The position numbers and the translations under genes were made by a program. The notes beneath the pieces were generated by a model. It made no database searches and was not told where the DNA came from. It saw only the letters and a program-made list of their open reading frames with translations. Below are positions 44,827-53,869 of a DNA stretch of 64,000 nucleotides, in pieces (position 1 is the stretch's first letter; each line of letters begins with the position of its first letter). The stretch is from Pseudomonadota bacterium (GTDB lineage Bacteria; Pseudomonadota; Alphaproteobacteria; Caulobacterales; Caulobacteraceae): NCBI GenBank assembly GCA_020161365.1, contig JAIUNU010000006.1:124001-188000 (forward strand), read 5' to 3'.

Positions 44827-45534
44827 TTAGAAGCCCTTGAGCGCGATCGAGTTGCCGATGGCCGTGGCGGCGACGTCGACAGCGCCGGCGGCGCGTTCGA
44901 TGCCGACGCTGGCCGTGGCGATGACCGGCGTGCCGATCGAGGTCTGGGACAGCTTGGCGGTCGCGAAGTCGCCGTTGATCGAGACGTTGTTAGCCATGGC
45001 GGTGGCGGCGATGTTCACGTTGCCATCGATGTCGCCGAGATAGGCGTTGATCTTGGCGGTCGGGTCGCGATTCACGACTTGGGTGACCTTGATGTCGCCG
45101 ATGACGTCGACATTGGCCGAGACGGTGTTGCCGATCGCGGTGGCGCTGAGGTCGACATCGCCGACGACGCTGGGCAGCGTGGCGTTCAGTTCGGCGACGA
45201 CGTCGCCGTGGGTCAGCGACTGGTTCGCTTCCATCTTGTCGAGCTCACGGCCTTCCAGCTTCACGCTGTTGGCGACTGCAGTCGAGGCGGCCTTCACACC
45301 GTTCAGCGCGGCGTCGACTTGCAGGTCCAAGCGCGACAGCGCCGTGCCGTCGAACGACTGGTTGGTAATCGAGCTCTGGCTCGGCAGAACGTCATAGCAG
45401 GGGTCGGTCGGACGGCACGAGGTCGGGGCCGGATCGGTCGCGGCCGGGGTGGTGGTTTGCGCCAGGGCGGCGCTAGCGCCGGCAAAGCCAGCCGACAGGG
45501 CCACAACGGCGGCCAGGGTCCTCAGGTTCTTCAT
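44827..45534 (-). CDS. Secreted repeat protein of the curli-like operon
   Basis: A 235-aa protein with signal peptide (ends ALAQ). The mature chain has four repeats with period 46-47. The motif TA(V/I/M)(A/G)N recurs with Thr at residues 85, 132, 178 and 224, each followed by a short alternating strand (SVKLEG, TVSANV, NVSING, SIALKG). The same ATAIGN motif occurs once in the next gene product. There is a Cys pair near residues 40-46. It is first gene of the operon and probably a fibre or anchor subunit. I chose the second ATG (45534), with GAGGG upstream. Confidence 0.7.
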   Translation of the reverse strand: MKNLRTLAAVVALSAGFAGASAALAQTTTPAATDPAPTSCRPTDPCYDVLPSQSSITNQSFDGTALSRLDLQVDAALNGVKAASTAVANSVKLEGRELDKMEANQSLTHGDVVAELNATLPSVVGDVDLSATAIGNTVSANVDVIGDIKVTQVVNRDPTAKINAYLGDIDGNVNIAATAMANNVSINGDFATAKLSQTSIGTPVIATASVGIERAAGAVDVAATAIGNSIALKGF

Positions 45535-45812
45535 GGTCATCCCTCACTGAACGCCGATGGTGTCGGCGAGGGCGTAACCGCAAGAGCGATGCCGGAAGGT
45601 GCGCGGGAAACCTGTTTTGGGTAAATTCGTCTTTTCAACGCGTTGCGCGCCCGGCGCCGTCTTGCGTACCTTTGAGGAAGCAGCAAACCTGGGAAGCGTG
45701 CCAAAACATGGCGCGCCGCTGTTTCAGATTCTTACAGCGCTAAAACCCTATGAGGCGACCAAGCTCGGGCGACGGGGCAGCGAATGTGGCGGAGCGGCCG
45801 CTGCGGCGTCAG

Positions 45813-46268
45813 TCAGGCCGCCAGAGCCGCCGAGCCTGGGACCAGGGCCGTCACCACCAGACGGCTCAGCATGCGACCTTCCAGCGGAATGATCGCGTCG
45901 ACGAATGCTTCGCCGCTCAACTCCATAGCCGGGGGCGCCTGGAGAACATCGGCGTCGACCATGAAGGTCTCCTGCACCGCGTCGACCAGCAGCCCCACCA
46001 GTTGGTTCGCCGAGCGAACCACGACGATGACGTTGCGAGACGAAGGCTCCGTGCGCCCGAGACCCAGCCGGCTGCGCAGGTCGAAGACGGGCATGACCGC
46101 GCCGCGCAGATTGATGACGCCGAGAATATAGCTGGGCGTATTGGGCATAGGCGTCGCCGGCGTCCAACCACGGATTTCGCGGACGACCGAGATGTCGATA
46201 CAAAACTCCTGACCGCTGATCTCGAAGGAGATCAGTTCCAGTCGACCGTTCGCTAAGACGTCCTGCAT
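45813..46268 (-). CDS. cheW: Chemotaxis coupling protein CheW
   Basis: A 151-aa CheW protein linking chemoreceptors to CheA. Typical are LISFEISGQEFCIDISVVREIRGW, ILGVINLRGAVMPVFDLRSRLGL and LVDAVQETFMVDADVL. Its ATG overlaps the receptor stop by 1 bp, so they are translated together. No CheA or CheY lies in the window, so the pair must dock on a system encoded elsewhere. Confidence 0.93.
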   Translation of the reverse strand: MQDVLANGRLELISFEISGQEFCIDISVVREIRGWTPATPMPNTPSYILGVINLRGAVMPVFDLRSRLGLGRTEPSSRNVIVVVRSANQLVGLLVDAVQETFMVDADVLQAPPAMELSGEAFVDAIIPLEGRMLSRLVVTALVPGSAALAA

Positions 46269-48052
46269 CAGAACTCCTCCCAGGTTTCGGTCTTCAGCGC
46301 CGTGGCCCCGATCGTGCCGGGGCGGCTTTCGGCAAACGCCTGGGCCTTCCGTTGGGCCGCGTGGACGGGTGAGGGCCGTGACTGCGGCGCGGGAGCTGTC
46401 CGCGAGCCGCCGTATCGGAACTTGCCGATCAGGTCTGCGAGCACCACCGTCTCTTCGCGCAGGGAGTGCGCCGCTGCCGTGGCCTCCTCCACCATCGCGG
46501 CGTTCTGCTGAGTGACCTGGTCCATCTGATTGACCGCGGCGTTGACCTCGTTCAGGCCCACGGCCTGTTGTTGCGACGAGGTGGCGATCTCCGAGATCAG
46601 AGCGTCGATCTGAGCCACCTTCTCCACGATCTGTGTCAGAGCCTGACCGGTGTCCCCCACCAACTTGACGCCGCGGCCAACCTGCGAGGTGCTGCTGGCG
46701 ATCAGCGTCTTGATCTCCTTGGCCGCGTCGGCCGAGCGTTGGGCCAGGGCCCGGACTTCCTGTGCGACGACGGCAAAGCCGCGACCCGCTTCCCCTGCAC
46801 GCGCCGCCTCGACCCCGGCGTTCAGGGCCAGCAGATTGGTCTGGAAGGCGATTTCGTCGATCACTCCGATGATCTGGGTGATCTGGCCCGAGCTCTGCTC
46901 GATCTCGCCCATGGCCTGGACGGCCTCGCGCATCACCGCGCCGGACTGTTCGGCGTCGCTGCGGGTGCTGGACGCGGCCGACGACGCCTGCTTGGCGTTC
47001 TCCGCCGCCCGCTTGACCGTGGCGGTAATCTCGTCGAGCGCCGCCGCCGTTTGTTCCAGGCTGGCGGCCTGCTGCTCGGTGCGTCGGGACAGGTCGTCGG
47101 ATGAGCTACGGATCTCTTCGGTGCCCGACTTGATCGTCTCAGCTGTGTGGCCGACCTGCTGCATCGCGTTCTGCAGCGTCTCCAGCGCGCGGTTGAAATC
47201 CCGACGCAACTGGTCGAGTTCCGGGATAAAGGCCTTGTCGATGCGCTGCTGCAGATCCCCCTGCGCCAGCGCCGTCAACGCCTCCCCAATCTCGCTGACC
47301 GCCTCGACGCGCTTGGTCACGTCGGTAGCGAACTTGACGATCTTCACCACCCTGCCCTGGTCGTCGAGGATCGGATTATAGGAGCCTTGGATGGTGACGC
47401 TCACGCCGCCCTTGCCGACACGCTTGAACTCGGAAGCCTTGTATTCGCCGCGTCTCAGACTGGCCCAGAAATCCGCATAGTCTGGACTGTCGCGATAGGC
47501 GGCCTCGACAAACATGCTGTGCTTGCCGCCGATGACCTCAGCGGACGTGTAGCCCATGGTCTTCAGGAAATTCTCGTTCGCGTCGAGGATCGTACCATCG
47601 AGGTCGAACGCAATCATCGCCTGAGACCGGCTGATCGCGGCGATCTGGGCGGTGTAATCGACATTCAGCAGGCGTTCCTTGGCGTCGGCCCATTCCACCA
47701 CGAAGCCCGTCGTCTTGCCGCCCGTCTGCAATGGGGTCACCAAGAGGTCGAACGCCAGTTTGCCGACCCGAATGGTCGCCGCGTACGGTATGGTCAACTT
47801 GGCCAGCATCCCGCGCTGGTGCGAGGGGTTCTTGTGGAACACATCGATGTTGCTGCCGACCAGCTTTGCGACGCTGAAGTTCGGCAGTTCCTTGCGGATG
47901 TCGGCTTCGTTCTCTGTCAACAGCGCGGTGACCGCAGTGTTCAGGTAGGTGATGTTGAGCTTGGCGTCCGCCACCATGACGTTGGCCCGCAGGGCCTCAA
48001 GAACTTGGACCCCCTCGAGGCCCTTTCCATTTCTTGCAAATAAATCCAGCAT
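46268..48052 (-). CDS. Soluble PAS-containing methyl-accepting chemotaxis protein
   Basis: A 594-aa receptor without membrane segments. There are two PAS domains (about 20-125 and 140-260, the second with [19 protein letters not shown]), a HAMP-like stretch ([15 protein letters not shown]), and then the MCP signalling domain with the hairpin [22 protein letters not shown]. The C terminus is WEEF, close to the NWETF-type tether for CheR/CheB. PAS pairs suggest cytoplasmic redox or energy sensing. I chose the ATG at 48052 (GAAGG upstream); the longer frame would need a TTG start at 48082. Confidence 0.92.
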   Translation of the reverse strand: MLDLFARNGKGLEGVQVLEALRANVMVADAKLNITYLNTAVTALLTENEADIRKELPNFSVAKLVGSNIDVFHKNPSHQRGMLAKLTIPYAATIRVGKLAFDLLVTPLQTGGKTTGFVVEWADAKERLLNVDYTAQIAAISRSQAMIAFDLDGTILDANENFLKTMGYTSAEVIGGKHSMFVEAAYRDSPDYADFWASLRRGEYKASEFKRVGKGGVSVTIQGSYNPILDDQGRVVKIVKFATDVTKRVEAVSEIGEALTALAQGDLQQRIDKAFIPELDQLRRDFNRALETLQNAMQQVGHTAETIKSGTEEIRSSSDDLSRRTEQQAASLEQTAAALDEITATVKRAAENAKQASSAASSTRSDAEQSGAVMREAVQAMGEIEQSSGQITQIIGVIDEIAFQTNLLALNAGVEAARAGEAGRGFAVVAQEVRALAQRSADAAKEIKTLIASSTSQVGRGVKLVGDTGQALTQIVEKVAQIDALISEIATSSQQQAVGLNEVNAAVNQMDQVTQQNAAMVEEATAAAHSLREETVVLADLIGKFRYGGSRTAPAPQSRPSPVHAAQRKAQAFAESRPGTIGATALKTETWEEF

Positions 48053-48404
48053 TTCGAGGCCTTCGCGGTCATGAATAGCCAAGCGAAGCTATTCGTTAAG
48101 GCCAAGCTCGTGGGGGGCAGGTTAACAAGTTATTTCAGCGTTATCCCAACCCAAAAATAATGACAATTTGCCGCAGCATCCAAACGAGTATTTCATACGT
48201 CCGCTTCGAAACTCACTTCCCTATAGTTGAATTTGCAAATGCAAGACATCAATAGGCGCATAAGAAACAAGCTTGGATGAATAGTACTGTCCAGTCCCGA
48301 CACGGCGAAGCAATGGCTGCCTCACCAGCGCCCTGGAGACCACCGAACTTTGTATCGTGTTGAGCACACGCCAAGCCACCGCAGGCGACCTGGCGGTGGA
48401 TCGG
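48053..48404. other. AT-rich gene-free stretch upstream of chemoreceptor
   Basis: About 350 bp, noticeably AT-richer than the neighbourhood around 48100-48260. It presumably holds the promoter of the receptor-cheW operon. A minus-strand frame at 48221-48451 overlaps the next gene and looks spurious. Confidence 0.5.
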
Positions 48405-48734
48405 CTAAGCTTCGCTCTGAATAGCTTGGCGCAAGCGGGCCGCGACATCACCCAGCGTGATGGCGTTCAGCGAGTCATTGACGTCCAACACGCCCTGCCC
48501 GTGCTGCTGAGAGAGGTTGCCCGTAAAGTCGGTCAAGGCGGTGACGTGCTGCGCCAGCAGATCGACGGTGTGCAGTTCCTGCATCACCGAGAGACGATGC
48601 TCGTCGGGGACGACCTCAAGAATCTTGCCCAGCGCCACGTCCAAATGCCCGCAGGCGACCGCAGCCAAAGACATTTCCGCAGAAATCGCCTTCAACACCG
48701 TCTCAACGCTCGCCGGCGCCATCTTATCCGACAT
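48405..48734 (-). CDS. Hypothetical small helical protein, 109 aa
   Basis: The sequence is almost fully helical (SVETVLKAISAEMSLAAVACGHLDVALGKILEVV, then LHTVDLLAQHVTALTDFTGNL), with regular hydrophobic spacing like a four-helix bundle. A GGGGG ribosome site precedes the ATG. I do not recognise the family. It lies upstream of the receptor-cheW pair on the same strand, so a chemotaxis-related role is conceivable but unproven. Confidence 0.55.
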   Translation of the reverse strand: MSDKMAPASVETVLKAISAEMSLAAVACGHLDVALGKILEVVPDEHRLSVMQELHTVDLLAQHVTALTDFTGNLSQQHGQGVLDVNDSLNAITLGDVAARLRQAIQSEA

Positions 48735-48845
48735 CTCAACCCCCTGATTCCTTATGGCGAAGTCAGCATGTGAGAGGCGCGCGCTGCAAGGCCTTGATTC
48801 CTGCGACGAATTATCGCGCGGATAACGCCAACCCGAACGACAACT

Positions 48846-49601
48846 TCAGATAGCGGTGCGCCGGAGCAGTTCATCGCGCCGATCGGCCATCTCGCGACGG
48901 GTGCGCTCCAGCGCATCACGCTCGGCCATCGCGAGGAGCGACTCGACCGTGCGGTTCAGGTGGTCGTGGATCACCCGCCGGGCCGATTTGGGGTCTCGCG
49001 CGCGAAGCGCCTCGACAATCCGGCGATGATCTTCTGCAAAGGCTTCCGGCGCAGAGAGGCGCGCCCGCCGCAGACCGCTCGCGCAGTCCGGAAACTGACG
49101 ACGCAGCATCCAGATCTCTTCGACCGCCGCAACGATGGCGGCGTTTCGCGTCGCGTGGGCGACGGCGATGTGGAAGTCGTGCTCCAGCCGCTCGGCCTCC
49201 TCGCCCGCGGCGTGTCGAGCCAAGTCACGCGCCATGCGGTCCAGGGCCGCGAGTTGCTCGTCTTCGACAGCCGCCGCCGCCAAGGCGCAGGCCTCGCCCT
49301 CGAATAGCCGCCGCGCCTCGGTCAGCTCCAGCGCCGACACCTCGGCTTCCGACGGATCCTTCTCGATGTCGCCGCGCGCGGAGACGTAGACGCCCGACCC
49401 CTGACGCGCCTCCACCAGGCCCTGGAACTCCAGAGCGATCATCGCATCGCGGATCGTTGGCCGGCTGACCCCGAAAGAGTCGGCGAGCGCCCGTTCCGAG
49501 GGCAGGCGATCGCCAGGCGCATAGCGCCCCTCGGCGATCGACGCGGCGATGGACCGAGCCACCTGCTGGTACAGCTTCTGGGGGTCGGGCGCGCCGCTCA
49601 T
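48846..49601 (-). CDS. GntR-family regulator, FadR subfamily (1)
   Basis: A 251-aa regulator with N-terminal winged helix GDRLPSERALADSFGVSRPTIRDAMIALEFQG and a helical FCD ligand domain with metal-binding His/Asp positions (HDFHIAVAHATRN, EDHRRIVEALRARD). It is paralogous to the GntR protein at 51934. The two flank the uronate genes, so both probably respond to uronate or pectin-derived acids. Confidence 0.88.
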   Translation of the reverse strand: MSGAPDPQKLYQQVARSIAASIAEGRYAPGDRLPSERALADSFGVSRPTIRDAMIALEFQGLVEARQGSGVYVSARGDIEKDPSEAEVSALELTEARRLFEGEACALAAAAVEDEQLAALDRMARDLARHAAGEEAERLEHDFHIAVAHATRNAAIVAAVEEIWMLRRQFPDCASGLRRARLSAPEAFAEDHRRIVEALRARDPKSARRVIHDHLNRTVESLLAMAERDALERTRREMADRRDELLRRTAI

Positions 49602-49632
49602 CCAGCCTCGCTTGGGATTCTATGACCCCATC

Positions 49633-50820
49633 TTAGCGACTGGCCTGACCTTTGGAAGCGGCTCCCAACCGGCGCACCTCGCTGGCTGCGAGCAGGAAGG
49701 CGCCGACGCCGTAGAGTTGGGTGTCGTCGCGACCGACCTGGTCGGGCGCGACGCCGACCCGCTGCACCCAGCCCAGGCGACCATCTGGCTCCACCGCCGC
49801 CTCCAGCGCCCTCCAGCCCTTGTCGATGGTCGGCGCATACCGGGCGCGCGGCAGCAGGCCGTGGTTCACGCCCCAGGCCAAGCCATAGACGAAGAAGCCC
49901 GTACCGCTGGTCTCGGGCGTCTTCTGGGGTTCGAGGAGGGACACCGGCCAGTAGCCCTGGTCGCCCTGCAGCGACGCGATCTTGGCGGCCATCTGCCGGA
50001 AGACTCTTTCGTAGCGCGGACGGCTTGGATGGTTGGCGGGAAGATCCTGCAGAATACGCGCAAGACCCGCGAAGGCCCATCCGTTGCCGCGCCCCCAGAA
50101 GATCTTGCGGCCGCTCGCATCACGTCGCGCGATGAAACGGCTGTCGCGGAAATAGAGGTGCTCGACCTGGTCAAACAGGTAGTCGTGGGTCGCCCAGAAC
50201 TCGCGGTCGGCGTGCGCCAGATAACGGGCGTCGCCGGTCACCTTCGACAGCGCCGTCCACGCCGGCGGGGCCATGAAGATCGCGTCGCTCCAGCACCAGC
50301 GGGCCTGGCAATAGGGATCGCCCTTGGCAGGCTTGGGCTCGAAGTCCAAAGACACCGTCGAAGGATTGGCCAGGACGGCGTCGAAACGGCTCCGCGTGGG
50401 GCCAAGCTTGGACGGGTCCTTGGTTCGGTTCGACGCCCAGATCCACACCGCGCCTGTCGCGTCGGCGTCGGCGTGGCGCGGCCGGTGATCAAAACTCCAC
50501 TGCTCGGCCTGGCCATGCGCGAGCACGGCCTGCGTCAGGTAGGGGTCCTGGGTCGCGTCGGCGAAAGTGTAGAGGCCGATATAGAACGCCGCCTGCACCC
50601 AGTCGCGCGGCGCTTCGGTGTCCTTCCGAAACGACGTGACGGGCACGTAGTCGAAGTTGTCCATGTGGGCCAGCTGCCAGGCCGCCACTCTGCGGGCAGC
50701 GGCGTCCACCGAGGCGGCCGAGACGCTTACCGAATGCTGTGTCGGAGCCGCCAAAGCGGGCGCCGCAGCGCTGGAGATCAAAATCGCAGCGAGCGCCGCC
50801 TTGAGAAACTTGGAGGTCAT
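49633..50820 (-). CDS. Exported GH105 (unsaturated rhamnogalacturonyl/uronyl hydrolase-like)
   Basis: A 395-aa protein with signal peptide (ending ALA). It is an (alpha/alpha)6-barrel of the YteR/GH105 type, which removes unsaturated uronic acid from the non-reducing end of lyase-made oligosaccharides. Landmarks are CWSDAIFMAPPAW with the catalytic-region Asp, FWGRGNGWAFAGLARILQDLP, and TSGTGFFVYGLAWGVNHG. It is in an operon with kduI (12 bp apart), which handles the released unsaturated sugar's keto form. Confidence 0.87.
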   Translation of the reverse strand: MTSKFLKAALAAILISSAAAPALAAPTQHSVSVSAASVDAAARRVAAWQLAHMDNFDYVPVTSFRKDTEAPRDWVQAAFYIGLYTFADATQDPYLTQAVLAHGQAEQWSFDHRPRHADADATGAVWIWASNRTKDPSKLGPTRSRFDAVLANPSTVSLDFEPKPAKGDPYCQARWCWSDAIFMAPPAWTALSKVTGDARYLAHADREFWATHDYLFDQVEHLYFRDSRFIARRDASGRKIFWGRGNGWAFAGLARILQDLPANHPSRPRYERVFRQMAAKIASLQGDQGYWPVSLLEPQKTPETSGTGFFVYGLAWGVNHGLLPRARYAPTIDKGWRALEAAVEPDGRLGWVQRVGVAPDQVGRDDTQLYGVGAFLLAASEVRRLGAASKGQASR

Positions 50821-50832
50821 CGTGAGGCTCCC

Positions 50833-51681
50833 CTACGCGCGCGCGCCAAGATCGGACACGGCCAGAACGTCCATGTCGTCGAACTCGAGGTTCTCGCCGC
50901 CCATGGACCATACGAAGCTGTAGTTCGCCGTGCCGACGCCGCTGTGGATCGACCAACTGGGCGAGAACACCGCCTCGCCCTCGTCCATGAACACCGCGCG
51001 GGGATCTGACGGCTCTCCCATCAGATGCATCACACGCCCGGGAGAAGCGTCGAAATACATGTAGATCTCGCTGCGGCGCCGGTGGGTGTGGGGCGGCATC
51101 GTGTTCCACACATTGCCAAGCTCCAGTTCCGTAAAGCCCATCACCAGTTGGCAGGTGTCGACCAGGCCCGGCCGGATCGCTTGGCGGATCACGCGACGAT
51201 TGGCGTTGCAGGCTTCACCGGCCGCGATGACGCGGGCCTCTTCGCGGCGGATCCGTCGGCTGGGGTGGCTGGCGTGGGCTGGATAGCTGACGAAATAGAA
51301 CCGGGCTGGGCGCGCCGGATCGCTGCTCTCGAAACTCACCGCCTCGACACCACGACCAATGTAGAGACAGTCGTGGCGCGCGAGCTCGAAGCAGGATCCA
51401 TCCAAGGTCACCACACCGGTGTCGCCGATGTTGATCACCCCCACCTCACGACGTTCGCAGAAGAACCTGGAGGCCAATTCCGGATGCGTCGGAAGCGTCA
51501 ATGCGGTCGTCGTGGGAACCGCGCCACCGACCACCGCGCGCTCGATCTCAAGATAGCTGAGACGCAGCACGCCGGCCTGGAACAGGTCGGCGATGACGAA
51601 CGTGTCGCGAAGCTGCCCTGCAGACATCCGTCCCATGCCCGCGCGATCGGCGCTCTCGCGATAATCCATCTCGACGCCCAT
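50833..51681 (-). CDS. kduI: 5-dehydro-4-deoxy-D-glucuronate isomerase
   Basis: A 282-aa cupin-type zinc isomerase that converts 5-keto-4-deoxyuronate to 2,5-diketo-3-deoxygluconate in pectin and uronan breakdown. The metal-site motif NTMPPHTHRRRSEIYMYF is present with both His and the Glu, and YIGRG and SPSWSIHSGVGT follow in family order. GAGGGGGAG precedes the ATG at 51681. Two GntR-type palindromes lie upstream (51724-51743 and 51886-51898). Confidence 0.93.
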   Translation of the reverse strand: MGVEMDYRESADRAGMGRMSAGQLRDTFVIADLFQAGVLRLSYLEIERAVVGGAVPTTTALTLPTHPELASRFFCERREVGVINIGDTGVVTLDGSCFELARHDCLYIGRGVEAVSFESSDPARPARFYFVSYPAHASHPSRRIRREEARVIAAGEACNANRRVIRQAIRPGLVDTCQLVMGFTELELGNVWNTMPPHTHRRRSEIYMYFDASPGRVMHLMGEPSDPRAVFMDEGEAVFSPSWSIHSGVGTANYSFVWSMGGENLEFDDMDVLAVSDLGARA

Positions 51682-51723
51682 CGAGCTCCCCCTCGCGCGT
51701 CCGCTTCCGTTCGAGCGGTTTCT

Positions 51724-51743
51724 AAATTGACATTACCAATTTT
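51724..51743. promoter_or_regulatory. GntR/UxuR-type operator upstream of kduI
   Basis: AAATTGACATTACCAATTTT is an imperfect palindrome close to the known UxuR/ExuR type (AAATTGGTATACCAATTT). It lies 43 bp upstream of the kduI start. Confidence 0.6.
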
Positions 51744-51885
51744 AGAGTTCGGACGTAAAGCGCTCTGTCAGCCGCCGACCGCAATCATAACCTGAGTCAT
51801 CCGCACGAGAGCCGAAGAGGCGGAATTATCTCGTTATTTTACAGACACGTAAGCCGCGATAATGAAGCACGAGGTCGAGCTCATT

Positions 51886-51898
51886 TTGGTCAGACCAA
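51886..51898. promoter_or_regulatory. Perfect palindrome TTGGT-CAG-ACCAA
   Basis: A perfect 13-bp inverted repeat between kduI and the GntR gene at 51934. It shares TGGT-N3-ACCA with sites at 52802 and, with one change, 52988, as expected for a FadR-subfamily operator. Confidence 0.6.
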
Positions 51899-51933
51899 CC
51901 CGCCCCGAACAGCTCATAGGGGAAGGCGCAGCG

Positions 51934-52716
51934 CTACTTCGCAGCGCTTACGGCGCGGAGCGCGATTTCCTCACGCTTGGCGGCGAGACTTTCCCGCGTG
52001 CGCTCGATCGCTTCGAGTTCGGCGGTCAAAAGCAGGTTCTCAATAAGGCCTCCGAGGTGCGCGTGCATGGCCGTGCGAGCCGCCTTCGGATCGCGCGTGC
52101 GTAGCGCCTCGATGATCTCCTGGTGCTCGTCATGCAGCGGCCGCTTCCGGACAAGGCGAGCCTTCTCAAGCATCTGCATGCACAGCCGCGAGCGATAGCG
52201 AAGGTCCCACATGCTCTCGACGATACGCACCACCGCGGAGTTTCGCGTCGCTTGGGCGATGGTGATGTGAAACTGCCGGTCGGCCAGCTCGCTCTGCTCC
52301 TTAGTCGAAGCCTCGCTGTTCATCTCGATGACCAGCGTCTCCAAGTAAGCCAGTTCGTCATCGGTGATCAGCGTCGCGGCGAGGGCGGCGGCTTCGCCCT
52401 CGAAGAGCCGCCGCGCCTCGGCTTGCTCGAAGGCGCCGATGTCCAGATCCTTCACCGGCGGCGGCGGTTGGTCTAGGCGCACATAGACGCCCGAGCCCTG
52501 GCGCGCCTCCAGCAGCCCCCGCATCTCCAAGGCGATGATCGCCCGACGAACAGTAGGACGACTGACACCGAACTCATCAGCAAGATCGCGTTCGGAGGGC
52601 AAACGGTGGCCAGGCGTATAAACGCCGTCGGCGATCGCCGCGCTGATCGACGCGGCCACCTGCTGATATAGCCGGGTGGCGTCGGGAGACGAGGTGTCCA
52701 GCGAAAGGGTCGACAT
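51934..52716 (-). CDS. GntR-family regulator, FadR subfamily (2)
   Basis: A 260-aa regulator: winged helix GHRLPSERDLADEFGVSRPTVRRAIIALEMRG, then an FCD domain with DRQFHITIAQATRN and HDEHQEIIEALRTRD. It is clearly paralogous to the GntR protein at 48846 (same MxxLYQQVA.SI.A.I..G.Y.PG start). Palindromes TGGTCTTACCA (52802-52812) and TGGCCTGACCA (52988-52998) lie upstream and may be autoregulatory. Confidence 0.88.
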   Translation of the reverse strand: MSTLSLDTSSPDATRLYQQVAASISAAIADGVYTPGHRLPSERDLADEFGVSRPTVRRAIIALEMRGLLEARQGSGVYVRLDQPPPPVKDLDIGAFEQAEARRLFEGEAAALAATLITDDELAYLETLVIEMNSEASTKEQSELADRQFHITIAQATRNSAVVRIVESMWDLRYRSRLCMQMLEKARLVRKRPLHDEHQEIIEALRTRDPKAARTAMHAHLGGLIENLLLTAELEAIERTRESLAAKREEIALRAVSAAK

Positions 52717-53047
52717 CGCAGCGCCGCAAACAAGCGCCCGGAAATGGCGCAGCCCAACGACTAGCGCGCGCCCGCCTTGCTCACAAGGGTCGCGACCTAA
52801 GTGGTCTTACCAAGACCTCGGGGCGACCGGAGGGTAAGGACTCCGGCCGCCATCGCCGTCCGCTCCGGGAGGAGGTTGGCGCAAGATACGCAGCGCCTTG
52901 GTCGACGAGTCTGCGATCCGCCGCCGGTATGCCGGACGGGTCGCGCAGGATCAGAGTAGCAAAATTGGCTTAGCCTGCAACGAAAAATGGCCTGACCAAA
53001 TAGATGATTTTAAGCAGAAGTTGTTGACCCAATCTGCGCTGACGCTC
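52717..53047. other. Gene-free region with GntR-type palindromes
   Basis: About 330 bp upstream of the GntR gene. It contains TGGTCTTACCA (52802-52812) and TGGCCTGACCA (52988-52998) and no credible gene. A plus-strand frame starting at 52898 runs antisense into the GST-like gene. Confidence 0.5.
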
Positions 53048-53776
53048 TCAGGCCGCCTCACGCAGGCCCCACGGATGCGCAGGATAGAAGCGGGCCATCA
53101 TGCGTCCTGCATAGTCTGTCAGCCTAGGGTAGCTCTCAGCCTCTCGACGCAGGGGGGAGTCGAAGAACGGCGTCATGATGGCCGCCAGCATGGCGAAAGC
53201 CGTGGCGTCCACGCCTACGGGGTGAGAGTCCCGCATAAGATAGGTCTTATCCTCCAGAAGCTCGTCCAAAGCCCGCAACGAGAGCGCGCCTAGCCAAGCC
53301 ACCTCCTCACGCAGATGCCGGCCGACACCGACCGCGCGGACATTGGCGCCAACGGCGTCCTTTAACCCCCTTCGGAGTTCATCGCGCAGGTGCGGCGGCG
53401 CCTGATCGAACCACCGTGCGGGGCCCTTCTCGAAGTTGGCGGGCTCCAAAAACCGAAAGTAGCTCGAAACCCACCCCAGTTGGTTCTCGATCATGCGTTC
53501 GATGGCCCAAGCCTGAGCCCGTTCCTTGCCGCTGAGGCCGAGATCGAGGTCGATGTCGTACTTCCGTTCGATGTGAACGCGAATGAAGGTGGAGTCCCCG
53601 ATCGCCTGGGCGGCGTCTTCAATCCAGGGCAACTGCCCCTTCGGGGCGGTCTCGCGGCTGCCGATGGTCTTTCGATAATCCAGACCCGCCATCATCAACT
53701 GGACCTCGGTCTTGGTGACGTAGGGACTGATCTCAGGCAGCCCAAATCCGGCTCCAGCGGCGAATAGCGTGATCAT
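53048..53776 (-). CDS. Glutathione S-transferase-like protein (metaxin/FAXC type)
   Basis: A 242-aa protein with a thioredoxin-like N-terminal half (MITLFAAGAGFGLPEISPYVTKTEVQLMMAGLDY, KGQLPWIEDAAQAIGDSTFI) and a helical C-terminal half (SHPVGVDATAFAMLAAIM, FYPAHPWG). The KGQLPWIED and GDSTFI steps correspond to the glutathione-contacting cis-Pro and following Ser region. Substrate unknown. I chose the ATG at 53776; 24 upstream codons of the frame look non-coding. Probably monocistronic and divergent from the WYL regulator. Confidence 0.75.
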   Translation of the reverse strand: MITLFAAGAGFGLPEISPYVTKTEVQLMMAGLDYRKTIGSRETAPKGQLPWIEDAAQAIGDSTFIRVHIERKYDIDLDLGLSGKERAQAWAIERMIENQLGWVSSYFRFLEPANFEKGPARWFDQAPPHLRDELRRGLKDAVGANVRAVGVGRHLREEVAWLGALSLRALDELLEDKTYLMRDSHPVGVDATAFAMLAAIMTPFFDSPLRREAESYPRLTDYAGRMMARFYPAHPWGLREAA

Positions 53777-53869
53777 CGTCCCTCTCCATCCCGAATGTCG
53801 CGATGACGACTTGCTACCGCCAGCCTGCTGCCAGCATGCTGTCAGCAACGGTCCTGGATAGTGAAGCTC

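Noticed and set aside
48221..48451. 76-codon minus-strand frame
   Set aside because: It overlaps the 109-aa gene on the same strand in another frame and has a poor start context.
52898..53293. 131-codon plus-strand frame next to the GntR gene
   Set aside because: More than half is antisense to the GST-like gene; no ribosome site or domain.
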